Below the pieces are notes generated by a model. The model ran no database searches, was not told the DNA's origin, and saw only the letters and a list, made by a program, of their open reading frames with translations. Below are positions 37,764-46,189 of a stretch of 64,000 bases of DNA, one piece after another (within the stretch, counting starts at the first letter, position 1; each line of letters begins with the position of its first letter). The DNA comes from Sphingomonas paucimobilis NBRC 13935 (lineage in GTDB: Bacteria > Pseudomonadota > Alphaproteobacteria > Sphingomonadales > Sphingomonadaceae). A program made the position numbers and the translations under genes. The stretch lies in contig NZ_BBJS01000014.1 in assembly GCF_000739895.2 (NCBI RefSeq), forward strand, positions 371,906-435,905, in the 5' to 3' direction.

Positions 37764-38426
37764 CAAGGCAGCAATCCCCAGCGCCCGCACATCTTCCGGC
37801 ACGATGAAGGCATCGCCGACCGCTTCGAGGAGCAGGTCTACGACATGTCGCCGGTGGGCGAGCAGCGGCAGTGGAAGCAACTCAAGATGAATCCTTGGGG
37901 CGAAACACCGACGCTCGAACTGGCGGAGGGCAGCTGCATCTCGGAGACCGCTGCGGTCGTGCGCTATCTTGACTAGGCATTTGCCGGGCGCCGGATCATG
38001 GGCGAGACGGCCGAGGAGTAAGGGCTGGACGCCATGTGGGAGAACCGCATCTGGGTGCATATCCTATACCGCATCACAACGGTGTTTCATGTCTTGCACC
38101 AGGGGCTCGGTCCTAAGCTCGAATTGACTTCGAACCCGGCCTGGGGCGAGCATTGCCGCAAGGAAGCGCTGGCGCATAGCGCGCTGATCGGCCGGCATCT
38201 GGCCGATGGTCGCGGCTGGCTATTCGGCCCTGCGGAGCCTACTTTCTCGAACATCACGCTGGCGACCACGATCGCCTCTTTCAAGTTCGAGGTGAACGCG
38301 ATGCCGCTCGACGAACGCTACGAACGTATCGATGCGTTCTGGCGACGGTGGCAGCGCCGCCCGACCTTCCTCGCCGCCTATACCGACCGCAGCAGCGGCG
38401 TGCCGGAACTGGATAACCGCTCGTAG
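37764..38426 (+). pseudogene. Glutathione S-transferase, interrupted by two in-frame stops
   Basis: The frame reads GSNPQRPHIFRHDEGIADRF and LKMNPWGETPTLELAEGSC, the thioredoxin-fold half of a GST (the Glu-Thr-Pro-Thr segment is the glutathione-binding turn), then RYLD followed by TAG at 37974. Fifteen codons later comes TAA at 38019, and the helical half continues in the same frame (LDAMWENRIWVHILYRI to FWRRWQRRPTFLAAYTDR). The N-terminal start is also missing. Both stops are single-base changes from sense codons, so this is a decayed gene. Confidence 0.85.
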
Positions 38427-38490
38427 CAACCGGATGACCCGGATGCGGTTCGTATGCGTTTCAAAAATACCCTGTGCAGGAGAGAATGAA

Positions 38491-38889
38491 GTGCTGTTTC
38501 ACACGATGGTTGGATCGAACGACATTGAACGATCAAAGCGCTTCTATGACACGGTGCTTGGCACCCTGGGCGTGGGAGAAGCGACGCTAAACATTGCCGA
38601 CAGCGGCCATACCCGGCTCATCTACAATAATGGCAACGGGACCAACTTCATCGTCAGCCAGCCGATCAACGACGAACCGGCGACCGTGGCGAACGGCAGC
38701 ACCGTCGCCTTTGCGTGCAACTCGCCGGAGCAGGTGAAGCAGTTCCACGATATCGCGGTCGCCAATGGCGGCACCTCGATCGAAGCCCCGCCCGGCCCGC
38801 GTCACACGGCGTCGATGGGCACCATCGAACTGGCCTATGTCCGCGATCCCGACGGCAACAAGCTCTGCGGGATTCATTTCCCCAAATAA
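38491..38889 (+). CDS. VOC superfamily protein (glyoxalase/bleomycin resistance-like)
   Basis: A 132-residue metal-dependent VOC fold with two beta-alpha-beta-beta-beta repeats. The sequence opens LFHTMVGSNDIERSKRFYDTVLGTLG and ends VRDPDGNKLCGIHFPK, the standard pattern. The start is GTG 38491, preceded by AGGAGAGAATGAA. The substrate is unknown; many such proteins are labelled glyoxalase without proof. It is the last intact gene before a stretch of mobile-element debris. Confidence 0.85.
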   Translation: MLFHTMVGSNDIERSKRFYDTVLGTLGVGEATLNIADSGHTRLIYNNGNGTNFIVSQPINDEPATVANGSTVAFACNSPEQVKQFHDIAVANGGTSIEAPPGPRHTASMGTIELAYVRDPDGNKLCGIHFPK

Positions 38890-39056
38890 TCGGGATTATC
38901 CCATATTCACTCAGATACGCTGCGCGTCTTTACCACGGACGGGCAGCGTATCCGATTTCAAATGGGGCGCGGGACACAGTCGTGTATTGGGCGATCCGCA
39001 AGCGCTTCTCCAGATCGCCGGACCGCTTCGGATCACTCGATAGGGGTGCGCCATAC

Positions 39057-39305
39057 CTACAACACGGCGATCACGACGATGGCCGTCAGCACGCCGTACA
39101 TCGCCCGGGCGGCGTTGACGGCTGGGACCAGCGCGGCCTTTTCCGCCAGTGGGCGCACCTTCTCCACGGCGAAATCGTCCAGTGGCTGGCCGCGCTGTTC
39201 GGGAAAGGCGTCCCTGGGAATGCCGATGCGCAGCGCCGTATCCAGATCGCCCGCCTGGACGCGGTTGGCGATATCGCGCCCCTCGGTTCGCAGCGCGGCT
39301 GAAGA
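39057..39305 (-). pseudogene. C-terminal fragment of an unknown membrane protein
   Basis: The minus-strand frame reads RTEGRDIANRVQAGDLDTAL to RPLAEKAALVPAVNAARAMY and ends in a hydrophobic helix (GVLTAIVVIAVL) and stop. It is bounded upstream by an in-frame stop with no start codon, so it seems to be the end of a gene cut by rearrangement. I do not know the family. Confidence 0.5.
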
Positions 39306-39420
39306 TCATCGTGTCGACCAATGCAAGGCCGTCATTCTGCTTGCACCTCATGATATCGTGGCGATCAAATCGCGACTGTAACGCTCCTGACCATACGCAT
39401 GATGCGCCAAAAAGTGTGCA

Positions 39421-39697
39421 GCGCTGAAGGAGCATATCGCCAGCCTCAAGATCATCCGCGATCAGTCGCGCCTCGACGCCGACCAGGCGCAGGCGATGCT
39501 GGAGAGCACAGACGAGCGGACGATCACGCCGGAGAGGTCTGGCGCCTGTCACGGGCCGCATGAGCAGATGCGCGTCGACCGGGGCGGCTATCGACGGGAT
39601 CACCTGCGCGCGCTCGCCTAGCGTGTCGAAGCCGGCAACGACGGGGTCCGCATCATGGGATCGAAGAGCAACCTGCCCAGAACGCTGGTTGCTGCAG
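39421..39697 (+). pseudogene. Serine recombinase C-terminal remnant
   Basis: The frame ALKEHIASLKIIRDQSRLDA, then RGGYRRDHLRALA, TAG at 39619, RVEAGNDG and RIMGSKSNLPRTLVAA matches the C-terminal coiled region and end of large serine recombinases found on plasmids and islands. The catalytic resolvase domain is absent. The TAG stands where the family has a Gln codon, by my recollection. The fragment joins directly to an IS5-type remnant. Confidence 0.7.
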
Positions 39698-39946
39698 AAC
39701 GAGGAAATCGGCGGCGATCGGCGTGCCCAGCGCAAACGCACAATCCGCTACGACAAGGACAGATACCGCGACCGCCACCTGATCGAGAACACCTTCTGCC
39801 GTCTCAAAGACTTCCGCCGCGTCGCCATCCGCTATGACAAACTCTTCGCCACCTTCCTGTCAGGCGTTGCGATCGCAACCGCACTCGCCCTCTGGCTCCA
39901 ATTGAGTCTTAGCCCTAAGCCCTGCTCCGAAACGAACGGCCAGTGA
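39698..39946 (+). mobile_element. IS5-family transposase C-terminal remnant
   Basis: The frame RKRTIRYDKDRYRDRHLIEN followed by FCRLKDFRRVAIRYDKLFATF is the DDE-domain end of an IS5-type transposase; the catalytic Glu is in HLIENTF and Asp-containing segments are missing. The frame is open back to 39560, but upstream residues belong to the recombinase fragment read out of frame. The stop lies inside repeat copy A. Confidence 0.75.
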
Positions 39947-39976
39947 GACGGCGGGGGCATTCCCATTGCGATCGAG
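39931..39976 (+). repeat. Dispersed repeat, copy A
   Basis: First of four copies of a conserved repeat of about 46 bases starting AACGAACGGCCAG and ending ATTCCCATTG[G/C]GATCGA. This copy overlaps the end of the IS5 remnant. It is bracketed by AAACGAA (39930) and TTCGTTT (39990), an inverted pair not obvious at the other copies. Confidence 0.8.
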
Positions 39977-40158
39977 TTTTGAGACATCATTCGTTTGACC
40001 GATTTGCTTTTTGCACGGTGCGTGCTTACCTGTTTCGCAATACCGGAGTGCCCTGACAGTGATCCTGTAACGAAGCCATCTTGGCTGATCGCATCGCGCG
40101 GTCCCGTTTTGAGTCTGCGTCCAAACGGCGCAGTCATAGCTTCGTTTTATGTCAGCTC

Positions 40159-40209
40159 GCTCGTTCCAATGCGTGCCAGTCTTGCACGGGTGACTGCGTC
40201 GGAACGAGC
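40159..40209 (+). promoter_or_regulatory. Stem-loop in the 5' leader of the methyltransferase gene
   Basis: GCTCGTTCC and GGAACGAGC form a perfect nine-base stem, enclosing a smaller CGTGC/GCACG hairpin. The structure ends 18 bases before the start codon, placing it in the untranslated leader, where it could affect translation. Confidence 0.45.
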
Positions 40210-40227
40210 AATTCTACAGGCATCATT

Positions 40228-41031
40228 ATGTCATTTTTAGATCGGTCCCCGGAAAGCATTGTCGCGCATAATCAGGTCGCTTGGGACAATCTTGCCGCGC
40301 AGGATTGCGAATGGTCTCGCCCGGTGTCTCCGCAAGCTATCGCGGCAGCCCGTCAAGGAGATTGGTCGGTGCGGTTGATACCGGACGATATACCCGACCA
40401 TTGGCTGGGGCAGGTGGCAGACCACGACATCCTTTGCCTTGCGTCCGCTGGTGGTCAACAAGCCCCCATCCTCGCTGCGGCGGGCGCGACCGTCACCGTC
40501 CTCGATGCCTCGGAAGGGCAGTTGGAGCAGGACCGGTTGGTGGCAGCACGGGACGGCTTGGCCTTGTCTACGATCCAGGGAGACATGCGCGACCTGTCCA
40601 TATTCCCGGACGAGTCTTTCGATATCATCTTCCATCCCATTTCCAACCTCTACGTGCCGGATGTCCGGCCTGTCTGGACGGAATGTTACCGTACCCTTCG
40701 TAAGGGTGGACGGCTGCTGGCGAGCTTCTACAACCCGGTCGTCTTTGTGGGCGATCGTGATCCCAAATGGCGAGAGCAGGGGCTCATTCGCCCCATACAC
40801 ACCATGCCCTATGCCGATACCGAGGACATGGAGGCCAACGAACTAGAGGCGAAAGTCGCACGCGGCGAAGCACTGGTCTTCGGCCATAGCCTGACCGATC
40901 AGATTGGTGGCCAGACCGAGGCGGGTTTCAGGATCGCAGGATTTAGGGAGGCTCGTGCGCCGGTGCCGCGCTTCGTCATCGACCAGTATCTGCCGACGTT
41001 CATTGCGACGTTGGCGTTGAAGGCGCTTTGA
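40228..41031 (+). CDS. Class I SAM-dependent methyltransferase
   Basis: A 267-residue methyltransferase starting MSFLDRSPESIVAHNQVAWD. Motif I is degenerate but recognisable in ILCLASAGGQQAPILAAAGA, followed by the acidic residue in VTVLDASEGQLEQDR, GDMRDLSIFPDESFDIIFHP and the late motif LRKGGRLLASFYNPVVF. Substrate unknown. It sits alone between repeat copies A and B and is followed by a strong hairpin. Confidence 0.85.
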   Translation: MSFLDRSPESIVAHNQVAWDNLAAQDCEWSRPVSPQAIAAARQGDWSVRLIPDDIPDHWLGQVADHDILCLASAGGQQAPILAAAGATVTVLDASEGQLEQDRLVAARDGLALSTIQGDMRDLSIFPDESFDIIFHPISNLYVPDVRPVWTECYRTLRKGGRLLASFYNPVVFVGDRDPKWREQGLIRPIHTMPYADTEDMEANELEAKVARGEALVFGHSLTDQIGGQTEAGFRIAGFREARAPVPRFVIDQYLPTFIATLALKAL

Positions 41032-41041
41032 TCTGCGCCTC

Positions 41042-41075
41042 CCCTATCGGGATGGCCACGAGCGTCCCGATAGGG
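41042..41075 (+). terminator. Hairpin after the methyltransferase gene
   Basis: CCCTATCGGGA and TCCCGATAGGG form a perfect 11-base stem around a 12-base loop, 11 bases after the stop. There is no T run; repeat copy B begins at its right arm. Confidence 0.55.
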
Positions 41076-41115
41076 AACGGCCAAGAAGGCGGCTGGGACA
41101 TTCCCGTTGGGATGG
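41074..41115 (+). repeat. Dispersed repeat, copy B (degenerate)
   Basis: GGAACGGCCAAGAAGGCGGC followed by CATTCCCGTTGGGAT matches the other copies with several substitutions. It lies between the methyltransferase and serine hydrolase genes. Confidence 0.6.
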
Positions 41116-41175
41116 TGAAGCGCGAAGTCCCCTCTTCAGCGATGGTGCCAGGTTCGGCTGATCAACCTCTACCAA

Positions 41176-42600
41176 TTAGAGATTACGGAACCGGTAGATT
41201 CTGCCGTCAGGCGCGTAGGCGAAGCTTACATGACGTGCGCGGCCGTTGCGGCTTATTCTGTAGCGCCGGACGTGGCCGCCAGGTTCGGCATGATGTCCGA
41301 CGAGACGAAATTCGATGCCCGTCGCGTCCGCTCCAATTTTGAACGGCACCACGACGCCAGCGGCTCGCCCCTCCATTAAGGCGGAGATTTCGGGTGTGAA
41401 CAGGTCCGGGTCCAGTGGCCGGTCGCCACGTGTCAGCAGCGCCAGCGCCTGCGCCGTGACCTCCGGCGCGTCGTCCTGGGCCGGAGCCAGCCCCAATGGT
41501 GTGGATCCCGGAGCAACAAACTCCGCCAGCATCAGGCAGGCCTCTTCAATGAACCGACCTGCTGGTCCGCTCTCAATGTTGACCATGACGGTAACCGCAG
41601 TCCGGGTGGACGGCGCGCGCCAGGCGAAGGTCAGAAAGCCTGTCACACTACCGGAATGGTACTGGACCGCGCGGCCATTGATCTCATCGGTGAACCAGCC
41701 CGCGCCATAGGCTGCGCTGCGACCTGAGGACATAAGCGCCGGACGCACCAAACTCGCAACCGTCGCTGGCGATGGGACCGGGCCAACCTGAAGTGCGTGT
41801 TCCCATCGCGCCGCATCGCGCGCCGACATCAATACGCCGCCGTCTGCTGATTGCGAGTAGTCGGAACTCATGCCAACGGCGTGCCGCGTGACATTATCTT
41901 CCAGCACGTAAGGCTCCGCGCGTCCGGCGATCACGGCGCTCGCGTCGTCCACCCGGGAATCGATCAGGCCGACACGCCTGAGCAGTCGCTCGGTCACGAG
42001 GTCGCGATAGGATTTCCCGGTGACATCGGCCAGCAGATAGCCGAGCAGCACATAACCGGTGTTGGAATAGGCCCAGGCACGGCCCGGTTGGAAGTCGAGC
42101 GGGACGCCAGCTACACCAGTGAGAAAAGCCTCGCGCGTGATTGGGCGATCGGCCTCGAACCCGGGCAACCCTTCATAGTCCGGCACCCCCCCAGTGTGGC
42201 TCAACAAGGCGCTGATGGGAATCGCAGCAAAAGCGTCCGGAAGGCCTCGCGCATAGCGCCCGACCGGACCATTCAGATCGATCGTCCCGGCTTCGGCCAA
42301 CTCGAAGACCAGAGCAGCCGTAATTTGTTTGCCCACTGATCCAAGGTGGAAAAGCGTCTTCTCATTTGCGGGAACATCGAACGGTAGAGAGGCCGTGCCC
42401 AGACCTTCGGTCATCATCGTGACGCCATTATGCACCACCGCTATCCCCGCAGCGGGAATCCGCCTGTCGCGCATCATCTCCCGAACGCGATCAAGCGCTG
42501 CGGGCGGTAATCCGCTTCCTTGCGATGCCATTGCGAAGCCTGGAGCGGCCAGTATCCCGGCGCCAATGGCCATCACGGATCGACGGTTCCAGCCATTCAT
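41176..42600 (-). CDS. Serine hydrolase, class C beta-lactamase/esterase family
   Basis: A 474-residue exported protein. The N terminus WNRRSVMAIGAGILAAPGFAMA has a twin-arginine-like signal. The beta-lactamase fold shows SxxK as SVGK in FHLGSVGKQITAAL and YxN in AYSNTGYVLLGYLLADV. A C-terminal domain of about 100 residues follows the catalytic part. Such proteins are usually esterases or D-amino-acid peptidases rather than antibiotic-degrading enzymes. The start is MNGWNRRS; an in-frame Met lies four codons earlier. Confidence 0.86.
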   Translation of the reverse strand: MNGWNRRSVMAIGAGILAAPGFAMASQGSGLPPAALDRVREMMRDRRIPAAGIAVVHNGVTMMTEGLGTASLPFDVPANEKTLFHLGSVGKQITAALVFELAEAGTIDLNGPVGRYARGLPDAFAAIPISALLSHTGGVPDYEGLPGFEADRPITREAFLTGVAGVPLDFQPGRAWAYSNTGYVLLGYLLADVTGKSYRDLVTERLLRRVGLIDSRVDDASAVIAGRAEPYVLEDNVTRHAVGMSSDYSQSADGGVLMSARDAARWEHALQVGPVPSPATVASLVRPALMSSGRSAAYGAGWFTDEINGRAVQYHSGSVTGFLTFAWRAPSTRTAVTVMVNIESGPAGRFIEEACLMLAEFVAPGSTPLGLAPAQDDAPEVTAQALALLTRGDRPLDPDLFTPEISALMEGRAAGVVVPFKIGADATGIEFRLVGHHAEPGGHVRRYRISRNGRARHVSFAYAPDGRIYRFRNL

Positions 42601-42970
42601 GCTCTCAGCCACCCTAAATCCTTATTCTTGCGAAAGACGCTGGGTTGGATGTGATCCGCTTGCTAGTACCGCCCAAGGTATCGGGAGCCATGTGTATTGC
42701 AACATCGGTTCCGCCCTCATCTATGCTAGCGTATTAGCAACAAGCTTTCCGGTGTTGATAAAAGTTTTTTTGAATTGCCTTGGCTATGTTTTACCCCGTA
42801 CGTGTAGACCGCCATGACGATTGGCGTATCGGGCTTGGACCTGGCGACAGCAATGTTTTCAGGCCATGTCGCAACCACTGCGTCCGGTTTTATTGCCGAT
42901 ACGACGAAGGCAGGAACAACTAATACGAGGCAGTCAAACCTATCCGACGTACCGTCATAGGCATTCCCAT
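42601..42970. other. Intergenic stretch upstream of the serine hydrolase
   Basis: No gene is supported here. It is AT-richer than its surroundings (TTGATAAAAGTTTTTTTGAA near 42757) and should hold the hydrolase promoter. A 54-codon plus-strand frame from 42813 (MTIGVSGLDLATAMFSG) has no ribosome-binding site or known relatives. Confidence 0.4.
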
Positions 42971-43017
42971 AAACGAACGGCCAGCGAGGCGGCCGGAGCA
43001 TTCCCATTGGGATCGAG
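42971..43017 (+). repeat. Dispersed repeat, copy C
   Basis: A full copy, with GCATTCCCATTGGGATCGAG at its right end. GCATTCCCAT occurs again immediately to the left (42961-42970), giving a 10-base direct repeat around the left part of the copy. It lies at the 3' side of the SDR gene. Confidence 0.85.
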
Positions 43018-43033
43018 AAACGAGCACGGGTCG

Positions 43034-43774
43034 CTACTGCATGATTAGGCCGCCATCGACGGCGTATTGGCTACCCGTGACATAGGACGCATCGTCCGAC
43101 AGGAGGAACAGCGCAACGGCTGCGGCTTCGTCGGGTGTGCCGGGGCGGCCAAGCGGGACCTGTCCGACGACGAAATCCTCGAAACCACGCTTTGCGTCAT
43201 CCGGCAGGAAGTGGCGAAAATTTGTGTCGATTGGTCCCGGCACGATGACGTTCACACGGATGCTTCGCGGTGCCAGCGCCGTTGCCCAAGACCGCGCCAT
43301 CGCAACCAATGCCCCCTTGGTGGCAGCGTACAGACCTGTCGTGGCCGCCCCCTCATAGGTGGAGGACGATGAGGTAACGACGACCGATGCCCCACTCTTC
43401 AGGTGGTCGGACAGCGCGGCCAGTTGCAACATCGGTCCGCGCACGTTGACGGACATCATGCGGTCGAAGACGTCGGCGTCGACCTCCTCGGGCGCACCAA
43501 GCGCGGCATAGCCGGCGTTGAGCCATAGTCCGTCCAGCCCGCCTGCATCGTTCGCCGCTTCGACCAGCATGGCGACGCTTGAAGGATCAGCAGCATCATT
43601 GGCCAAGACCTGGCCGCGATCGCCGAAAGCGCGCCGTGATCTATCGATACGATCCGGATTGAGCCCCGTGACGATGACGCTCCCGCCTTCCAGGATGATG
43701 CGCTTCGCCCCGGCTAGCCCCATGCCGCTCGTTCCCCCCGTGATCAGGACGCGTTTGTTGTCGAACCTTGCCAT
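43034..43774 (-). CDS. Short-chain dehydrogenase/reductase
   Basis: A classical SDR of 246 residues: cofactor motif TGGTSGMGLAGAK, NAG as LWLNAGYAALG, catalytic Ser in VVTSSSSTYEG and YxxxK as YAATKGALVAMARSWA, with PGPIDTNF and a C-terminal YVTGSQYAVDGGLIMQ. Substrate unknown. It is a single gene framed by repeat copies C and D in the same orientation. Confidence 0.93.
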   Translation of the reverse strand: MARFDNKRVLITGGTSGMGLAGAKRIILEGGSVIVTGLNPDRIDRSRRAFGDRGQVLANDAADPSSVAMLVEAANDAGGLDGLWLNAGYAALGAPEEVDADVFDRMMSVNVRGPMLQLAALSDHLKSGASVVVTSSSSTYEGAATTGLYAATKGALVAMARSWATALAPRSIRVNVIVPGPIDTNFRHFLPDDAKRGFEDFVVGQVPLGRPGTPDEAAAVALFLLSDDASYVTGSQYAVDGGLIMQ

Positions 43775-43822
43775 TGAGCGATGTTAGCAGATGACGCCGC
43801 TCCTTGCATCGGGTCTCAGGGC

Positions 43823-43869
43823 AAACGAACGGCCAGCGAGACGGCGCAGGCGTTCCCATTGGGATCGAT
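43823..43869 (+). repeat. Dispersed repeat, copy D
   Basis: Begins AAACGAACGGCCAGCGAGAC and ends CGTTCCCATTGGGATCGATA, nearly identical to copy C over its whole length. It lies about 50 bases upstream of the SDR start. Confidence 0.85.
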
Positions 43870-43896
43870 AAATGGGACAGTCGGCATAATTGGATT

Positions 43897-44575
43897 TCAT
43901 GCCGTGGCTGTCGCGATCCATGTTGCCGATCCCAGATGCACCAAGCCATCCCGTTCACGCGCTGCGAGCGCAGAGCGCACGATTGGCTCTGTAACTGGCA
44001 ACAGGTTCGGGTTTTCCCGTAGAGCCTTTCCGCGAGCGCCAACCCTTGTCACAACTTTCAAAGTCGAAGCGGTGTCGCCCGCGGTTATTGGCACATCGTG
44101 CGCCTCGATGACAATACCGAGGCGCCGCTCGCCAGGACCATGATAGCAATCCGCGGCTTCGTCGTAGCGGAGCCGTTCTTTGGGAAAGCGACCATCACCG
44201 ATGGCCGCACCGTGCTGCGGGCGGGCGGGCGAAATAGGGAGTGATGCCAGTCCGTTCGCACGCGGCGATGTCCTCGCCAAGCAATACCCCATGTCGGCAA
44301 ACACATCGATCCGGTCGACGCCGAAGAGGCCCTCTGCGGTGCTGGCCGTTTCAGCCAGAAAGCCAAGATCGCTGCCCGCTTTGGCGACGTGTTGTTCGAC
44401 GATCAGCTTGTGCTTCGCATCGACCGCGACCTGGGCGTTCTAGCCGACGCCGAGCTTGGGATGGGCCGCCATCGCATGCCCGTCGGGATCGGTGACCTCG
44501 ATGCGGCCGTCCTCGATGGTCTGGACGAGCTGTTCCCATGCCCCAAGGGCCACGTGCCGCTGGAAATACGCTAGG
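43897..44575 (-). mobile_element. IS1182-family transposase remnant (frameshifts and stop)
   Basis: Minus-strand reading gives HPKLGVG, a TAG, then NAQVAVDAKHKLIVEQHVAK and ETASTAEGLFGVDRIDVFAD, the middle of an IS1182-type transposase. The reading then changes frame for GEDIAACERTGITPYFARPP and back again for GRFPKERLRYDEAADCYH. The last 65 residues (from HDVPITAGDTASTLKVVTRV) do not look like the transposase and may be another gene's end. It overlaps the MBL gene end by five bases. Confidence 0.7.
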
Positions 44576-45548
44576 CGAAGCGGTAGACGCCGCCGGCTTC
44601 AGCCGCGACGAAGCGTTCCGGTGCAACGCTCGCAGCACGCAGTGCCGTTGCTAGTTCCTCAACAGGCTCTTCGCGTGCCTCATCGGTCAGCTGGAACGTG
44701 CCCCAATGAATACCCAGCGCTCGCCCCGCCCCCACGTCGTTGACGATCTTCACCGCCTCGGCCGGGTCGACATGCTGCGCGGCCATGAACCACCTCGGCG
44801 CATAGGCACCGATCGGAATGAGGGCGACGTCAGGTGATCCCAGGCGTTCGCGAACCTCGCCGAAGATGTGTCCGTCGCCATAGCCCGTGTCGCCGACAAA
44901 CCAGATCGCGCCCGCCGGCGTGTCCAGATAATGCCCGCTCCACAGCGTCATGCGCGTGTCGCTCGGCCAGCGGTTCGACCAGTGGTTGGCCGGAGTCAGC
45001 GTCGTGGCGATGCCGCCCAGGTCGAGCCGGTCCCACCAGTCGCCACTCACACAACGCGCCGCCGGCACCGCCGCCCGGACGACCGCGTCGTTACCGAGCG
45101 GCATCGCCATCAGTGGATCGTGTGCGGCGTGAAGGCGCCGCAGCGTGTAGACATCGAGATGGTCGTAATGGGCGTGGCTCAACAGCACGACATCGATCGG
45201 CGGTAGATCTTCGAACGCGATCCCCGGCGCGGTCACCCGCTTCGGCCCGACGCGGCGGAACGGACTGGCACGCTCCGACCAGACCGGGTCGGTGAGGATG
45301 TTCACCCCTGCCGCCTGGATCAGCAGCGACGCATGGCCGACCATCGTCACGCACAGGCCATCGACGCGCGCTTCTGGCTTAGCGGGCGTGACGGGCACCG
45401 AAGCCGGCCATTTGGCAGCAGCACCGGCTAGCTTCCAGCGCAGAATAGCGTGCAAGCCTCGATCGGTACTGGGCTGCCCCGGATTGAAGAAACGGGTACC
45501 GTCGAAATGATCACTCGGCGGCCCGTCATAATAGCGGTTGCGGGTCAT
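44571..45548 (-). CDS. MBL-fold metallohydrolase (NAPE-PLD/UlaG-like)
   Basis: A metallo-beta-lactamase-fold enzyme of 325 residues. The metal motif HxHxDH is HAHYDHLD (near residues 125-132), with further ligands in FVGDTGYGDG and GIHWGTFQL. The N-terminal GTRFFNPGQPSTD resembles the phospholipase D-like NAPE-PLD branch of the fold. It begins two bases after the stop of the SRAP gene, so the two form an operon. Confidence 0.86.
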   Translation of the reverse strand: MTRNRYYDGPPSDHFDGTRFFNPGQPSTDRGLHAILRWKLAGAAAKWPASVPVTPAKPEARVDGLCVTMVGHASLLIQAAGVNILTDPVWSERASPFRRVGPKRVTAPGIAFEDLPPIDVVLLSHAHYDHLDVYTLRRLHAAHDPLMAMPLGNDAVVRAAVPAARCVSGDWWDRLDLGGIATTLTPANHWSNRWPSDTRMTLWSGHYLDTPAGAIWFVGDTGYGDGHIFGEVRERLGSPDVALIPIGAYAPRWFMAAQHVDPAEAVKIVNDVGAGRALGIHWGTFQLTDEAREEPVEELATALRAASVAPERFVAAEAGGVYRFA

Positions 45549-45550
45549 GG

Positions 45551-46177
45551 TCAGGCGACGCTCATCAGCTGTGACGGATAGGCCGTCAGCAAGCTGAGCG
45601 CGTCCTCAACCGGTGCGGCCAGCCAGCGTTCCTGATCTTCTGCGAGCAGGATGACCGGCATCGCCTTGGGGTGCTTCGGCGCCACCAGCGGATTGGGCTC
45701 GGTCGTACAGAAAGCATAGACCTGGTCATGATCCTGATCGACCTTCCACAAGCCGGCAAAGCACGGTACCACCTGATCCTCGACGGTGAACCACCAGTTG
45801 GTGTCGCCTGGCGCCTTCCGATCGGCAGCTACCTTGGGTTCGGAAAAGTGGGTGAAGGGCACCAGGCAATGGTGCTCGGCCTTCATCAACCACGGCTTCC
45901 ACATGTAGCTCTGCATGTTCCGAGCGTTGGTCCACCAGTTGTAGAGGAAGGGCAATTCCCCGTCGCGCGCTGGTCGCGTGCGCGGTTTGCGCGTCGGGAA
46001 GCCCCAGCGCATCGTGCTTAGCAGCCGCTGGTCATCTTCCAGCCGGACGACGTATCCGGGTTTGCCAGGCGCCGTGTAATCCTTTTCGACCTCCAGTATG
46101 TTGCCCGCCTTGTCGACCGCAGCAAGCGCGTCAAAATAGCTGCTAGGATCGACCTCGCTGTTGTAAAGATTACACAT
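45551..46177 (-). CDS. SOS response-associated peptidase family protein (YedK/HMCES)
   Basis: A SRAP protein of 208 residues, which covalently traps abasic sites in single-stranded DNA through the N-terminal Cys2 exposed after Met removal (MCNLYNS). Other active-site parts are visible: NARNMQSYMW, the Glu in LMKAEHHCLVPFTHFSEP and the late His in HPKAMPVILLAEDQ. It is directly followed by an MBL hydrolase gene two bases away, and 12 bases downstream of the decayed zinc-ribbon gene. Confidence 0.9.
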   Translation of the reverse strand: MCNLYNSEVDPSSYFDALAAVDKAGNILEVEKDYTAPGKPGYVVRLEDDQRLLSTMRWGFPTRKPRTRPARDGELPFLYNWWTNARNMQSYMWKPWLMKAEHHCLVPFTHFSEPKVAADRKAPGDTNWWFTVEDQVVPCFAGLWKVDQDHDQVYAFCTTEPNPLVAPKHPKAMPVILLAEDQERWLAAPVEDALSLLTAYPSQLMSVA

Positions 46178-46189
46178 TCGCCTGTTCGA

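Noticed and set aside
42813..42977. Plus-strand 54-codon frame next to repeat C
   Set aside because: No ribosome-binding site, no relatives known to me, and it lies within probable promoter DNA of the hydrolase gene.
39931..43869. Integron-like cassette array with attC sites
   Set aside because: The genes between repeats are in mixed orientation, no tyrosine integron integrase is seen, and the repeats lack clear GTTRRRY/RYYYAAC core sites.
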